From contig NZ_ACJX03000001.1 in NCBI RefSeq assembly GCF_000160455.2, positions 1,684,001 to 1,748,000 on the forward strand: a DNA stretch of 64,000 nt, given 5' to 3'. The translations under genes and the position numbers were made by a program. The DNA is from Acetomicrobium hydrogeniformans ATCC BAA-1850 (GTDB lineage Bacteria > Synergistota > Synergistia > Synergistales > Acetomicrobiaceae). A model generated the notes under the pieces. That model was not told the DNA's origin. It ran no database searches and saw only the letters and a list, made by a program, of their open reading frames with translations. Shown one piece after another: positions 23,968 to 33,220 of this stretch (position 1 is the first letter of the stretch; every line of letters begins with the position of its first letter).

Positions 23968-25794
23968 ATGCGCATTTTCCTAACTGTGACAATTTTTTTT
24001 GTTCTTTTCTTTGGCCTCTTTTCGCCTGTTGAAGGGAGTGAGCTCTATTTATTGCCGGAGGTCAATAAAATAGAGGCAGAAAAGCATATGATAGCTGCCA
24101 GGCGATATTTTTTAAGCGGAGATTACTTTAGATGTATCGATGAATTAAAGGCGGCGCAGTCGGAAAACATCTACCTGGTTAATGTTTATCTCCTCCGATC
24201 TCTTTGTGAAAGGCGCTTAGGAATGTGGGATCGCTCTTTAGAATCCATCCGTTATTATTTGGAAGTAGAAAATGGCGATGGACGTGCTAAATTAATCAAG
24301 GAGCAAATCGTGAAAGAAAATGAATATGTTAAGAACTTACTTTACGGTGGCGTTGACTCCTCTTTAATGAAAGTTTTCAAACAACCTCTATCCATGTTTT
24401 TCGATCTTCCCTTGGGAGCGAACGTCAAAGCTTCGACAGTGGGAAAGGTTAGCTATTTTGAGGGAATGTTGTGGATTTGCGATATCGATGGCAACAAAAT
24501 TACGTTAATCGAGGAGGGTCAAAAACCGCATTCCTTTAAAATAAACAAACCCGTAGCCGTGGTGCCCTTTGGGCTTCAAAGAATATTAGTAGCCACTAGG
24601 GACGGACAACTTTTCTGGGGTGATCTAAAGAAAGGTGAAAAAGGCGATATAGAAGTTAATTTCGAAAAGATAATCAGTCTTTCGGCGATACTTTCGGATG
24701 CTGTCTCCTTGGGTGAAAAGATAGCCGTGGTAAGCGATGTATTGGAGGGGAGGTTGATATGGATAGATCTTGAAGAGGGCAAAGAAATTTCCGATTGGCG
24801 TCCCTCTGAGGGGATTCGGTTTGAACCGCTTGCTCTGTCTTACAGCGGGTATTTAATGGCGATCGCGGACAGAGCCTCCGATTCGCTGATTGCTCTGGAT
24901 CCATGGTCTAAAAAAATTATGTTTCAAGAAAAGGCGCAATACCTGAGAGATGTGGAATGGTTTACGCCTACAGAAGTGATCGGGTTGAGCGAAGATGGGT
25001 CGGTATATATTGGAAACGTGATAAAACGTAATTTTGCTAAGCAAATAGAAGTTAAAATCACGAATGGTTGGTGCCTCACAAGAAGGGACGAAGAACTGGT
25101 TGTCCTCGATACCACTCTAAGAAACATTTATTCGATACGGATAACACCGGAATTGACTGACCTTATGGCTTTTGCAAATATAATCAATAAAAGCAAAGGC
25201 GTCGCAGACTTAAGCGTCATTCGCTTTAAAGCAGGTTTAAATGTGCCCGTTTTAGATGAATACGGAGAAGATCCACCGTTTTTAGCGGCCGCATTTGGGG
25301 AAATGATTCTTCCGACCAAGTGGGAAAAGACAACTCACGTTAAAATGGGGAGCGTAGTCAATGTTACTGAGCTAGAGGATTACGAAAAATTTATGAGGGG
25401 GATTTATCATACAAATGATGCCTGGCCTTTAAGGCTCGTCATCGAGCAAAACCCCATCGTTTCTGGAATAAGTGATGATTTTGTGTTAATGTTGGCTGGG
25501 TTTTGTTTGAGGGAAGGGATTGCGGTGGATTTACTTATGAAAGATGGCCCTTTGCCGCTGAGTTTGATAATGCTTTCCCATGTATCGGGAGGCAAAATTT
25601 ATTTTTATCCCTTTCAAGGGGAGAAATCGATAGAACAAATTGGCCTTCAGGGAGAGCTGGTTATAATGTTGCCTGAAAGAAATTCATTGTTCAAAGAGAT
25701 GACCTTTGAGCCGCTATTGGCAGTCTTTGGTAATTTAGGAGGCATTCCCTTCAGGGATTGGACCCCAATAGACTTTTATCGGATTATTAACTAA
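23968..25794 (+). CDS. Secreted TPR and beta-propeller-like protein, unknown function
   Basis: A 608-aa protein with a clear signal peptide (about residues 1-23, ending in VEG). Residues 35-105 look like two TPR-type helical repeats (AARRYFLSGDYFRCIDELKAAQS). Residues about 130-400 show repeated short strands with Asp/Gly turns (DIDGNKI, DGQLFWGD, EGRLIWIDLEEGK, ASDSLIALDPWSK, EDGSVYIGNV), as in NHL/YVTN-type propellers. The C-terminal 200 residues are not recognised. AAAAGGAG precedes the ATG. It is probably periplasmic or cell-surface. The domain calls are by eye. Confidence 0.75.
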   Translation: MRIFLTVTIFFVLFFGLFSPVEGSELYLLPEVNKIEAEKHMIAARRYFLSGDYFRCIDELKAAQSENIYLVNVYLLRSLCERRLGMWDRSLESIRYYLEVENGDGRAKLIKEQIVKENEYVKNLLYGGVDSSLMKVFKQPLSMFFDLPLGANVKASTVGKVSYFEGMLWICDIDGNKITLIEEGQKPHSFKINKPVAVVPFGLQRILVATRDGQLFWGDLKKGEKGDIEVNFEKIISLSAILSDAVSLGEKIAVVSDVLEGRLIWIDLEEGKEISDWRPSEGIRFEPLALSYSGYLMAIADRASDSLIALDPWSKKIMFQEKAQYLRDVEWFTPTEVIGLSEDGSVYIGNVIKRNFAKQIEVKITNGWCLTRRDEELVVLDTTLRNIYSIRITPELTDLMAFANIINKSKGVADLSVIRFKAGLNVPVLDEYGEDPPFLAAAFGEMILPTKWEKTTHVKMGSVVNVTELEDYEKFMRGIYHTNDAWPLRLVIEQNPIVSGISDDFVLMLAGFCLREGIAVDLLMKDGPLPLSLIMLSHVSGGKIYFYPFQGEKSIEQIGLQGELVIMLPERNSLFKEMTFEPLLAVFGNLGGIPFRDWTPIDFYRIIN

Positions 25795-25831
25795 AAATAA
25801 ATTGTCAATAAGATTGATTGGAGGTTTATCA

Positions 25832-26776
25832 ATGGATCATCTTGTCGAGAAGGCTTTAGAGGGAGATCATAGAGCTATTGCGCGACTGATCTCACTTGTT
25901 GAAAACGAATCGCCCTTTGCAAGCCAGATCATGGCTAATTTATATGCCCATACGGGGAAAGCTCATATAATTGGAGTGACGGGAAGCCCGGGCGCAGGCA
26001 AGAGCACCTTGCTGGACAAGTTGATAGATAACCTAAAAAGAATGGAGAAAAAGATCGGTGTTATAGCAGTGGATCCTACGAGTCCCTTTAGCGGCGGTGC
26101 AATATTGGGCGATAGGCTAAGGATGCAAAGTCATGCCCTTGAGCCCGATGTCTTTATCCGTAGCATGGGCACAAGGGGATCATTAGGGGGTCTGAGCAGG
26201 GCAGCCTATGAAGCTGCCATGATACTGGATGCCTGTGGCAAGGACGTCATCTTTATCGAGACCGTGGGAGTAGGACAATCTGAGGTTGATATAGTAAAGA
26301 TAGCGGATACGGTTTGCCTGCTCCTCGTTCCGGGCATGGGCGACGATGTTCAGGTTATGAAGGCGGGTATAATGGAAATTGCGGATATATTTGTGATCAA
26401 TAAGGCAGATCGCGACGGCGCCGACAGGCTGGAAGCCGAAGTTAACATAATGCTTGACCTTTATGGCAGTAAAGCATGGAGACCGCCAATTGTAAAGACC
26501 GTGGCGGAAAGGGGAGAAGGTATAGATGCTCTCTGTAAAGCTTTAGCGGACCATAAAAAATATTTATCCGAGAGCGAAGAAGGCAAAAAGAGATTTATAT
26601 CGAGAATAAAGATGGAAGTTGAAGAAATTTTAAGAAGAGAAATCGCGAAAGTAGTTGAAGAGAAATGGAAAGAAAATTGTGATGACAATCTGATCCGATC
26701 TCTTGCCTCTCGTAGTATCGATCCATATACAGTAGCGGGAAAGATTTTAGGCGAAATATTCTCAAGGGGGTTATAA
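25832..26776 (+). CDS. meaB: MeaB/ArgK family GTPase (methylmalonyl-CoA mutase chaperone)
   Basis: A G3E P-loop GTPase that protects and loads cobalamin into B12-dependent acyl-CoA mutases. Walker A is GSPGAGKST near residue 54, the switch segments [19 protein letters not shown] and MGTRGSLGG are conserved, and the base-recognition motif is NKAD. Length 314 aa is normal. ATG 25832 lies 6 nt after GGAGGT; an in-frame start at 25802 is less likely. No mutase gene is in the window, so the partner must be elsewhere. It is followed 1 nt later by the rpiB-upp fusion. Confidence 0.92.
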   Translation: MDHLVEKALEGDHRAIARLISLVENESPFASQIMANLYAHTGKAHIIGVTGSPGAGKSTLLDKLIDNLKRMEKKIGVIAVDPTSPFSGGAILGDRLRMQSHALEPDVFIRSMGTRGSLGGLSRAAYEAAMILDACGKDVIFIETVGVGQSEVDIVKIADTVCLLLVPGMGDDVQVMKAGIMEIADIFVINKADRDGADRLEAEVNIMLDLYGSKAWRPPIVKTVAERGEGIDALCKALADHKKYLSESEEGKKRFISRIKMEVEEILRREIAKVVEEKWKENCDDNLIRSLASRSIDPYTVAGKILGEIFSRGL

Positions 26777-26777
26777 C

Positions 26778-27875
26778 GTGAAAATAGTCCTCGGAGCCGA
26801 TCATGCGGGATGCGCTTTGAAGAACGCAGCTAAGGAATATCTTTTAAAAAGGGATATAGATGTTATCGATTTGGGTGTCGGTTCAGACGATGAGCCTGTA
26901 GATTATTCTGATATCGGGATAAAGGCAGCCGAAATGGTTGCTGCCAGCAAGTGCGATCGTGGAATATTGTCCTGTGGAACCGGCATAGGCATGTCAATAG
27001 CTGCAAATAAAGTACGGGGAGCATATGCTGCTCTTTGTACCGACAGCTTTATGGCTAAGATGAGTCGCCTCCATAATAATGCTAATATCCTCGTCCTTGG
27101 AGGAAGGGTTGTAAGCGTCGAGCGGGCAATGGAAATAGTAGAAGTGTGGCTTGATACACCCTTTGAAGGCGGTCGGCATTTTAGGCGCATTGAAAAAATA
27201 AGGGCCTATGAAAACAAGGATATCGAGGGAAAGGGTAGCCATTCGAAGGGGCGACTGGTGATAATGGATCATCCGCTGATACAGCATAAATTAGGAATTA
27301 TCAGGAATACCTCGACAAGCGTTAAAGAGTTCAGGGAGTTAGTAGAAGAAATAGCCGGTTTAATGGTTTATGAAATAACAAGAGATCTTCCTGTCGAGGA
27401 GATAGAGGTCGAAACACCTCTGGCGAAGACACGTGCCAAGACAATTTCCGGTAAAAAAATGGCAGTTGTACCCGTTTTAAGGGCAGGGCTTGGGATGGTT
27501 CAAGGCATTCTTAAGCTGATACCCAACGCAAAAGTAGGCCATATCGGGGTATATAGAGATCCTACGACACTTCAACCTGTTGAATATTATTGCAAGTTGC
27601 CCGGTGATATAGAAGAGAGGGACATTCTCATCGTCGATCCTATGCTGGCCACGGGGGGTTCTTCTGTTTTGGCGATCGATTTAGTAAAAAGAAGGGGAGG
27701 TAAAAAAGTTTCATTGGTATGTCTGATAGGTGCACCCGAAGGTCTGCAGAAAGTGAAGGAAGCTCATCCGGATGTCGACATCTACATGGCTGCGTTGGAT
27801 GATCACTTGGACGAACACGGCTATATAGTGCCCGGATTGGGCGATGCCGGCGATCGTTTATTCGGAACAAAATAA
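26778..27875 (+). CDS. Fusion of ribose-5-phosphate isomerase B and uracil phosphoribosyltransferase
   Basis: One uninterrupted 365-aa frame encodes two complete enzymes. Residues 1-145 are RpiB ([10 protein letters not shown], catalytic Cys66 in [24 protein letters not shown]), which interconverts ribulose-5-P and ribose-5-P. Residues 163-365 are uracil phosphoribosyltransferase ([29 protein letters not shown] loop [10 protein letters not shown] at 286-295, ending [11 protein letters not shown]), which makes UMP from uracil and PRPP. The join, about residues 146-162, is a short Lys/Gly/Ser linker. In many clostridia rpiB and upp are separate neighbours, so fusion of adjacent genes is a simple origin. 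AAGGGG at 27246-27251, 6 nt before an in-frame GTG (27258), could allow separate Upp synthesis. Start GTG 26778. Confidence 0.93.
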   Translation: MKIVLGADHAGCALKNAAKEYLLKRDIDVIDLGVGSDDEPVDYSDIGIKAAEMVAASKCDRGILSCGTGIGMSIAANKVRGAYAALCTDSFMAKMSRLHNNANILVLGGRVVSVERAMEIVEVWLDTPFEGGRHFRRIEKIRAYENKDIEGKGSHSKGRLVIMDHPLIQHKLGIIRNTSTSVKEFRELVEEIAGLMVYEITRDLPVEEIEVETPLAKTRAKTISGKKMAVVPVLRAGLGMVQGILKLIPNAKVGHIGVYRDPTTLQPVEYYCKLPGDIEERDILIVDPMLATGGSSVLAIDLVKRRGGKKVSLVCLIGAPEGLQKVKEAHPDVDIYMAALDDHLDEHGYIVPGLGDAGDRLFGTK

Positions 27876-27889
27876 CTGATAATTGCATT

Positions 27890-28777
27890 ATGAGCAGTGA
27901 AATGGTCCTTTGTGCTTTTTTGTCCTTTATGTGGGGATGGGGAATAACAAAGATCTCCATTCCCCTCTCTTTTAGGTATCGTATTTTGGATATGCCCGAA
28001 TCCAGAAAGCTCCACAACGAAGTTACGCCACGCGGTGGGGGCATCGTCTTGTGGAGCGGTTTGCTTCTGTTCCTTTTGTTGGCGAGGGATCATTTTGAAT
28101 TCGATCCTTCGTTTTTTGCGTGGTGTGCGAGCGCGACATTTTTAGTCGGATATTTGGACGATATGAGAAGCCTATCTCCAAAAGTTAGGCTTTTAGTCCA
28201 TATTGCTGCTTCAATAGTAGCTTTAATTCCTCTGTACAAAAGTGGCAATTTTCCCCTATGGGGTTGGCTTACCGCATCTTTGTGGATTGCCGCCATGATA
28301 AGTGCATATAATATGATCGACGGCATGAATGGTTTGGTTTTGGTCATATTCGCGGCAAGTTCATGTATGTTTATGGTCGTCTTCCACAATATCTTTTGGG
28401 CCTTTGGCTTTGGCATCGCTATCGGGATCCTCCCCTGGAATTTCCCCGAGGCAAGGACTTTTTTAGGGGATGGGGGCAGTACGCTTCTTGGTTTTTTTCA
28501 TGCCTCTATTTTATTGTATTCGATCTTTTCGTATACACCTTTGACACAATCCTTTATACCTCTTTGCTTATTTTTGGCCTTTGCCGGGGGCATTCCCTTT
28601 ATTGACATGTGCTTTGCTATACTGCGAAGAACTGTGAAAGGTGTCTCTCCCTTTTACCCCGATAAGGGACATATACATCATCGTCTCCTTCGGAGAGGGT
28701 TCACGCCTCCTTTTGTGTTGGTCTTAATGGTGTCTTTCCATTTAGCAATGCTGTTTATAAGCATAAGGTTTTTTTAA
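27890..28777 (+). CDS. wecA: Undecaprenyl-phosphate sugar-1-phosphate transferase, WecA/TagO/MraY family
   Basis: A 295-aa polytopic membrane enzyme that transfers a GlcNAc-1-P-type group from a UDP-sugar to undecaprenyl phosphate, the first step of surface-polysaccharide assembly. Family motifs are present in order: RKLHNEVTPRGGG, GYLDDM, the catalytic NMIDGMNG, FLGDGGS and HIHHRL. The WecA/TagO type is favoured over MraY by the HIHHRL loop and by wecB next door. An ATG at 27902 is an alternative start; the ribosome-binding site is weak for both. Confidence 0.88.
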   Translation: MSSEMVLCAFLSFMWGWGITKISIPLSFRYRILDMPESRKLHNEVTPRGGGIVLWSGLLLFLLLARDHFEFDPSFFAWCASATFLVGYLDDMRSLSPKVRLLVHIAASIVALIPLYKSGNFPLWGWLTASLWIAAMISAYNMIDGMNGLVLVIFAASSCMFMVVFHNIFWAFGFGIAIGILPWNFPEARTFLGDGGSTLLGFFHASILLYSIFSYTPLTQSFIPLCLFLAFAGGIPFIDMCFAILRRTVKGVSPFYPDKGHIHHRLLRRGFTPPFVLVLMVSFHLAMLFISIRFF

Positions 28778-28825
28778 ACCCGATTTTTTTAGTCGGAGTA
28801 TCTCTTGTGCATGGAGGTTGTCGCA

Positions 28826-29944
28826 ATGTCTTCAATTTGCTGTATAATAGGCACTCGACCGGAAGCCATAAAGATGGCTCCTGTTATAATGAAATTGAAA
28901 GAGCGTGATATGCCCTATTATGTTCTGGCAACAGGACAGCATACAGACCTTTTAACTCAAGCATTAAAGGTGTTCAATATTGTGCCAAATTGTAATTTAT
29001 CCATCATGAAGGAAAAACAAAGCCTGGATTACATCACGTCATCTGTGCTGACGAAGGTGGGGGAGGTCCTAGATGATATAAGACCGGAAGTCGTTTTGGT
29101 GCACGGAGATACTACGACAACTTTTGCATCGGCCCTAGCGGCTTTTTACAGAAAAGTTAAAATAGGCCACGTCGAAGCGGGACTCAGAAGTGGCAATATG
29201 TATTTGCCGTTCCCTGAGGAAGCCAATAGGGTAATGACCGATAAGCTATCTACATTTTGGTTTGCCCCAACGAAATTGGCAAGGGAGAACCTCATCAACG
29301 ATGGCTGCGATCCATCGAGAATATGGGTTACAGGGAATACAGTGGTGGATGCTCTTATGGCTGTAAAAAAGGCCGCAAGGCCCCCAAAGTTTTCATTGGA
29401 CAAATTGCCGACCGGTGCTCCGATGTTACTTGCCACCGTTCACAGAAGAGAATCATGGGGTGAACCTCTCGAAGCTATTTGTAAAGCTTTAACGAAGATA
29501 TTAGATGATTTGCCGGAACTTTATGTTGTCGTACCAATGCATAAAAATCCCTTGGTTCGTGAAATATGGCAAAAATATTTGGGATGCCACTCGAGAGTGA
29601 TTTTATGCGATGCAATGGAATACGATGATTTCGTGTGGACAATGGATAGAAGCTCTTTGATATTGACTGATAGCGGTGGCATCCAAGAGGAAGCGACGAC
29701 CCTTAAAAAGCCCGTAATAATTCTTAGGGATGTTACGGAAAGGCCTGAAGCGGTGAGCTCGGGGACTGCGGTGTTGGCCGGCAGGGAACCGTCCAAAATT
29801 ATCGAGCTATCGCTTAAAATATTGCGGGATGATAAGTTCAAAGCAAGCATTCTTGCAAAAGCGGGCTTTCCTTTCGGAGAGGGAAGAGCAGCCGAAATCA
29901 TAGTTGATGTCTTGAGTAATTACATAAAAACTGGTAAGTATTGA
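28826..29944 (+). CDS. wecB: UDP-N-acetylglucosamine 2-epimerase (non-hydrolysing)
   Basis: Interconverts UDP-GlcNAc and UDP-ManNAc for surface glycans. The protein (372 aa from ATG 28826) shows GTRPEAIKMAPVI, VHGDTTTTFASALA, HVEAGLRSG, PFPEEANR, TVHRRES and DSGGIQEEA, all diagnostic of the family. ATG 28826 is 7 nt after GGAGGT; an in-frame TTG at 28805 overlaps that site and is rejected. It lies between wecA and murA, forming an envelope-polysaccharide group. Confidence 0.95.
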   Translation: MSSICCIIGTRPEAIKMAPVIMKLKERDMPYYVLATGQHTDLLTQALKVFNIVPNCNLSIMKEKQSLDYITSSVLTKVGEVLDDIRPEVVLVHGDTTTTFASALAAFYRKVKIGHVEAGLRSGNMYLPFPEEANRVMTDKLSTFWFAPTKLARENLINDGCDPSRIWVTGNTVVDALMAVKKAARPPKFSLDKLPTGAPMLLATVHRRESWGEPLEAICKALTKILDDLPELYVVVPMHKNPLVREIWQKYLGCHSRVILCDAMEYDDFVWTMDRSSLILTDSGGIQEEATTLKKPVIILRDVTERPEAVSSGTAVLAGREPSKIIELSLKILRDDKFKASILAKAGFPFGEGRAAEIIVDVLSNYIKTGKY

Positions 29945-29962
29945 TTTAGGGAGTGAGAGAAA

Positions 29963-31258
29963 GTGAAGACTAATCAAGAATCCGGTTTTTTGAAGATAAA
30001 AGGGGGAACCCCTCTTAAAGGGAAGGTAAAGGTCCAGGGTTCAAAAAATGCGGCCCTGCCGGTCATGGCTGCCGCGCTTTTGTTGGATAATGGTGAAGTG
30101 CATCTTCGAAATGTGCCCAAATTGCTAGACGTGCAAACGATGAGCGATTTGCTCGTCAGTTTAGGAGCAGTTGTCAAACGCGACGATCATACGATGACGA
30201 TAGAAATTGAAGGCGAACCAGCTTGGGAAACACCGTCATCTCTTGTCAGAAAGATGAGAGCTTCCTCTTTGGTCTTGGGCCCTCTACTTGCTCGATGCGG
30301 AAGAGTGATTTTGCCCCTTCCGGGCGGGTGCGCTATAGGCAGCAGACCCATGGACCTGCACTTTAAGGGTCTTTCTAAGATGGGTGCGCAAATAGAGCTT
30401 GATAAAGGAGCAGTAATTGCTAGGGCCGATAAATTGGTTGGAGCGAGGATTTATCTCGATTTTCCTTCCGTCGGTGCCACGGAAAATCTTCTCATGGCGG
30501 CTGTTTTGGCAAAAGGGGAGACGCTGATCGAAAACGCCGCAAGGGAGCCCGAAATTGACAACCTTGTCAGAGCTTTAAAGTCCATGGGTGCTGCCATAGA
30601 AGGAGAGGGTACCGGGATATTGCGCGTCAGAGGGCAAAAGGAATTGAACCCCGCAACCATCGATATTATACCTGATCGTATTGAAGCGGCAACATACCTT
30701 TTGGCTGGTGCAATTACCCGAGGAGATATCACTGTAAAAGGTGTGGTTGCCGAACATCTCAATGCTCTCCTGGCTAAGCTTGATGAAGCCGGAATAGAAG
30801 TGATAAATAAAGAAAACGAATTGCGAGTCAACTCTCCAGCCCGTCCAAGAGGTCTTACGGTTAAGACCATGCCCTATCCGGGCTTTTCCACGGATCTGCA
30901 ACCGCAGATGATGGCCTTGCTTTCACTGGCAGAGGGTACGAGTGTAATTTATGAAACTATTTTTGAATCACGCTTTCTCCACGCCAGCGAACTGCAAAAG
31001 ATGGGTGCCCAAATTGAACTCCAAGGTAATACCGCTATTATACACGGGCAATCTTCGTTAATCGGCGCTGAGGTATATGCAACAGACTTGCGTGGAGGAG
31101 CGGCTTTAGTTCTCGCAGGGTTGGCGGCCGAGGGTGAAACCGTTGTTTACGATGTTCATCATCTCGACAGGGGTTATGAGAATATGGCCGAAAAATTGAT
31201 CCTTCTCGGCGCAGAGGTCTGTGAGGGAAAGGATAATATTAAAGCGAGAAAACAATAA
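29963..31258 (+). CDS. murA: UDP-N-acetylglucosamine 1-carboxyvinyltransferase
   Basis: The first committed enzyme of peptidoglycan synthesis, which adds enolpyruvate from PEP to UDP-GlcNAc. The 431-aa protein has the paired beta-alpha repeats of the EPT family, the conserved Lys28-Asn29 (GSKNAALPV) and the active-site Cys123 in GGCAIGSRP, so it should be fosfomycin-sensitive in principle. It starts with GTG 29963 after GGGAGTGAG, 18 nt downstream of wecB. Confidence 0.96.
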   Translation: MKTNQESGFLKIKGGTPLKGKVKVQGSKNAALPVMAAALLLDNGEVHLRNVPKLLDVQTMSDLLVSLGAVVKRDDHTMTIEIEGEPAWETPSSLVRKMRASSLVLGPLLARCGRVILPLPGGCAIGSRPMDLHFKGLSKMGAQIELDKGAVIARADKLVGARIYLDFPSVGATENLLMAAVLAKGETLIENAAREPEIDNLVRALKSMGAAIEGEGTGILRVRGQKELNPATIDIIPDRIEAATYLLAGAITRGDITVKGVVAEHLNALLAKLDEAGIEVINKENELRVNSPARPRGLTVKTMPYPGFSTDLQPQMMALLSLAEGTSVIYETIFESRFLHASELQKMGAQIELQGNTAIIHGQSSLIGAEVYATDLRGGAALVLAGLAAEGETVVYDVHHLDRGYENMAEKLILLGAEVCEGKDNIKARKQ

Positions 31259-31284
31259 AAAGCAAAACGGTAGGAGATGTTATC

Positions 31285-32400
31285 ATGTGGTTAGAAAATT
31301 TCATTCGTAGGTCAATTGCCGACGTTGAACCCTATAAACCAGGAAAGTCGATAGAGGAATTAAAGCGTGAATTGGGTTTAACTCGCGTAGTGAGACTTTG
31401 TTCTAACGAGAACCCGTGGCCTCTTCCGGATAGCGTTCTAAGTGCAATCGACGAAGCTTCTAAAATGCTAAACAGATATCCAGACGCTGAGGCTTATTCC
31501 CTTAGAAAGGCAATTGCCAGAAAATTAGGCGTTTCCGTGCAGGAAGTAATTGTCGGCGCTGGCACCGAAGGCGTTACCTTCGCGCTTTTTCAAGCACTGC
31601 TTGAGGAAGATGACGAAATTGTAATCTCCAAACCTACATACCCCCTTTACAAGTTAGCTGCATCGGCATGTGGAGCTAATTGTGTCGAAGTTCCCGTAGA
31701 CCACGATATGAGAATTAGCGTCACCGATATCATGGAAGCCTGTACGGAGAAAACAAAATTGTTGGTATTATGCGATCCCAATAACCCTACAGGCCTTTTC
31801 TTACCGCGGAATGATATGCTGGTTCTTTCTTCATTCCTTAATAGACGGAACATTTTGCTGGTAGTGGACGAAGCATATGCTGAATTCGTCACAGACCCCG
31901 AATATCTTTCTGGCATAGAGCTTTTTCATGAAATTGGAAATGTCGTGATACTGAGGACCTTTTCCAAGATTTTCGGTTTGGCCGGGTTGAGAGTCGGATA
32001 TGGTATCGTCCCCAAACCCATCACGAATGCCTACGCTAAGGTAAGGCGCGTTTTCGACGTCAACTCTATAGCTCAAGCTGCTGCCATTGCAGCCTTAAAA
32101 GAAGACAATTACGTTGAGAAGATCCGGGAGTTGACTTTGCTTGAAAAGGAAAAAGTTACACGTGCCCTTGTAAATATGGGCATGGAGGTTAGAGAAACGG
32201 TTACAAACTTTATTCTGATAAAAGTCAATGACGAGCAAAAGATGTTTAATGAACTGTTGAAAGAGGGCATAATTGTTCGTCCGGCCAGTGATTTGGGTCT
32301 GCAGGGGTATTTACGCGTGTCTATCGGGTTGCCCGAGGAAAACGAACAATTTATAAGCACGTTAAGAAAGTTGATGAGAAGACTTGGCGACAGAGTTTAA
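31285..32400 (+). CDS. hisC: Histidinol-phosphate/aromatic aminotransferase, HisC family
   Basis: A PLP-dependent class I/II aminotransferase of 371 aa. The N-terminal LCSNENPWP segment, DPNNPTG, DEAYAEF and the Schiff-base lysine motif TFSKIFGLAGLRVGYG are all present. HisC-type enzymes transaminate histidinol phosphate and often phenylpyruvate or similar acids; no other histidine genes are nearby, so the physiological substrate is open. AGGAGATG precedes the ATG. The end overlaps the next frame by 17 bp. Confidence 0.85.
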   Translation: MWLENFIRRSIADVEPYKPGKSIEELKRELGLTRVVRLCSNENPWPLPDSVLSAIDEASKMLNRYPDAEAYSLRKAIARKLGVSVQEVIVGAGTEGVTFALFQALLEEDDEIVISKPTYPLYKLAASACGANCVEVPVDHDMRISVTDIMEACTEKTKLLVLCDPNNPTGLFLPRNDMLVLSSFLNRRNILLVVDEAYAEFVTDPEYLSGIELFHEIGNVVILRTFSKIFGLAGLRVGYGIVPKPITNAYAKVRRVFDVNSIAQAAAIAALKEDNYVEKIRELTLLEKEKVTRALVNMGMEVRETVTNFILIKVNDEQKMFNELLKEGIIVRPASDLGLQGYLRVSIGLPEENEQFISTLRKLMRRLGDRV

Positions 32401-33220
32401 AGTACTTGCCTTTATAGGTCCCGCAGGGACTGGCAAAAGTCAGAGAGCGCACTTTATAGCGAGACAATTCGGGGCAGAGTACATAATTGACGACGGGCTT
32501 TTAATAAAAAATGGGAAAATATTGTGCGGTAAAAGTGCCAAGACCGAACAAAATCAGGTCAGAGCGATTAGAAGGGCTTTGTTCGAGTTTCCCGATCATA
32601 GGGATCAGGTCGTAAGGGTCCTGGAAAAATCTGCACCCGGCACCATATTGATTGTCGCTACATCGCCTGGCATGGCTTTAAAAATTAGCAAACAACTTTC
32701 GTTGCCCAATCCAGAGCGTTATATCTACATCGAGGAAATCGCTACAAGGGAGGAAATTGAACAGGCCTTAAGGGAACGTCGTGTAAAACGACAACATGTT
32801 ATTCCAGTAACGTATGTCCAGGTGAGAAGAAATTTTGCGGGCAAGGTGGTGGGTCGACTTAAGACCTTTTGGTCCTCTCATATGCGAGGATCGGATGACG
32901 CGGAGAAAACGATAGTCAGACCTCCTTTTAGTTACTATGGAGAAGTCGAGGTAGGGCCTTTAGCTATAGAACAAATTGTTAGACGAGTGGCCTCTCTTGG
33001 AGCGCAGGTGTATGAAGTTAAAGAGGTAAGAGTAAAGTCTGACAACGATGGAAAGGTATCCCTAAACGTCTCTTTAGTTGTGTCTATTGGCAAATACAAA
33101 TTCATTGAAGTCGGCCGAAAGGTGCAGCGTAGAATTTTTTCGGTTTTGCCATTTTTGACTGGATTGGATTTGGGTGAAATTGACATTTTGATCGAAGGAT
33201 GGAGGAAAAGCGATGTCTGA
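32384..33220 (+). CDS. P-loop protein with C-terminal Asp23/Gls24-like domain
   Basis: A 278-aa protein with two parts. Residues 1-150 resemble a nucleotide kinase/AAA-type P-loop domain, with Walker A GPAGTGKS at about 11-18 and an ERYIYIEEIATREEIEQALRER region. Residues about 185-278 (GEVEVGPLAIEQIVRRVASLGAQVYEVKEVRV) look like the Asp23/Gls24 fold found also at 39716. The start is a TTG at 32384 within the end of hisC, without a strong ribosome-binding site, so coupling is likely. It overlaps udg by 8 bp. The function is not known to me; the combination suggests an envelope-linked regulator. Confidence 0.7.
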   Translation: MATEFKVLAFIGPAGTGKSQRAHFIARQFGAEYIIDDGLLIKNGKILCGKSAKTEQNQVRAIRRALFEFPDHRDQVVRVLEKSAPGTILIVATSPGMALKISKQLSLPNPERYIYIEEIATREEIEQALRERRVKRQHVIPVTYVQVRRNFAGKVVGRLKTFWSSHMRGSDDAEKTIVRPPFSYYGEVEVGPLAIEQIVRRVASLGAQVYEVKEVRVKSDNDGKVSLNVSLVVSIGKYKFIEVGRKVQRRIFSVLPFLTGLDLGEIDILIEGWRKSDV

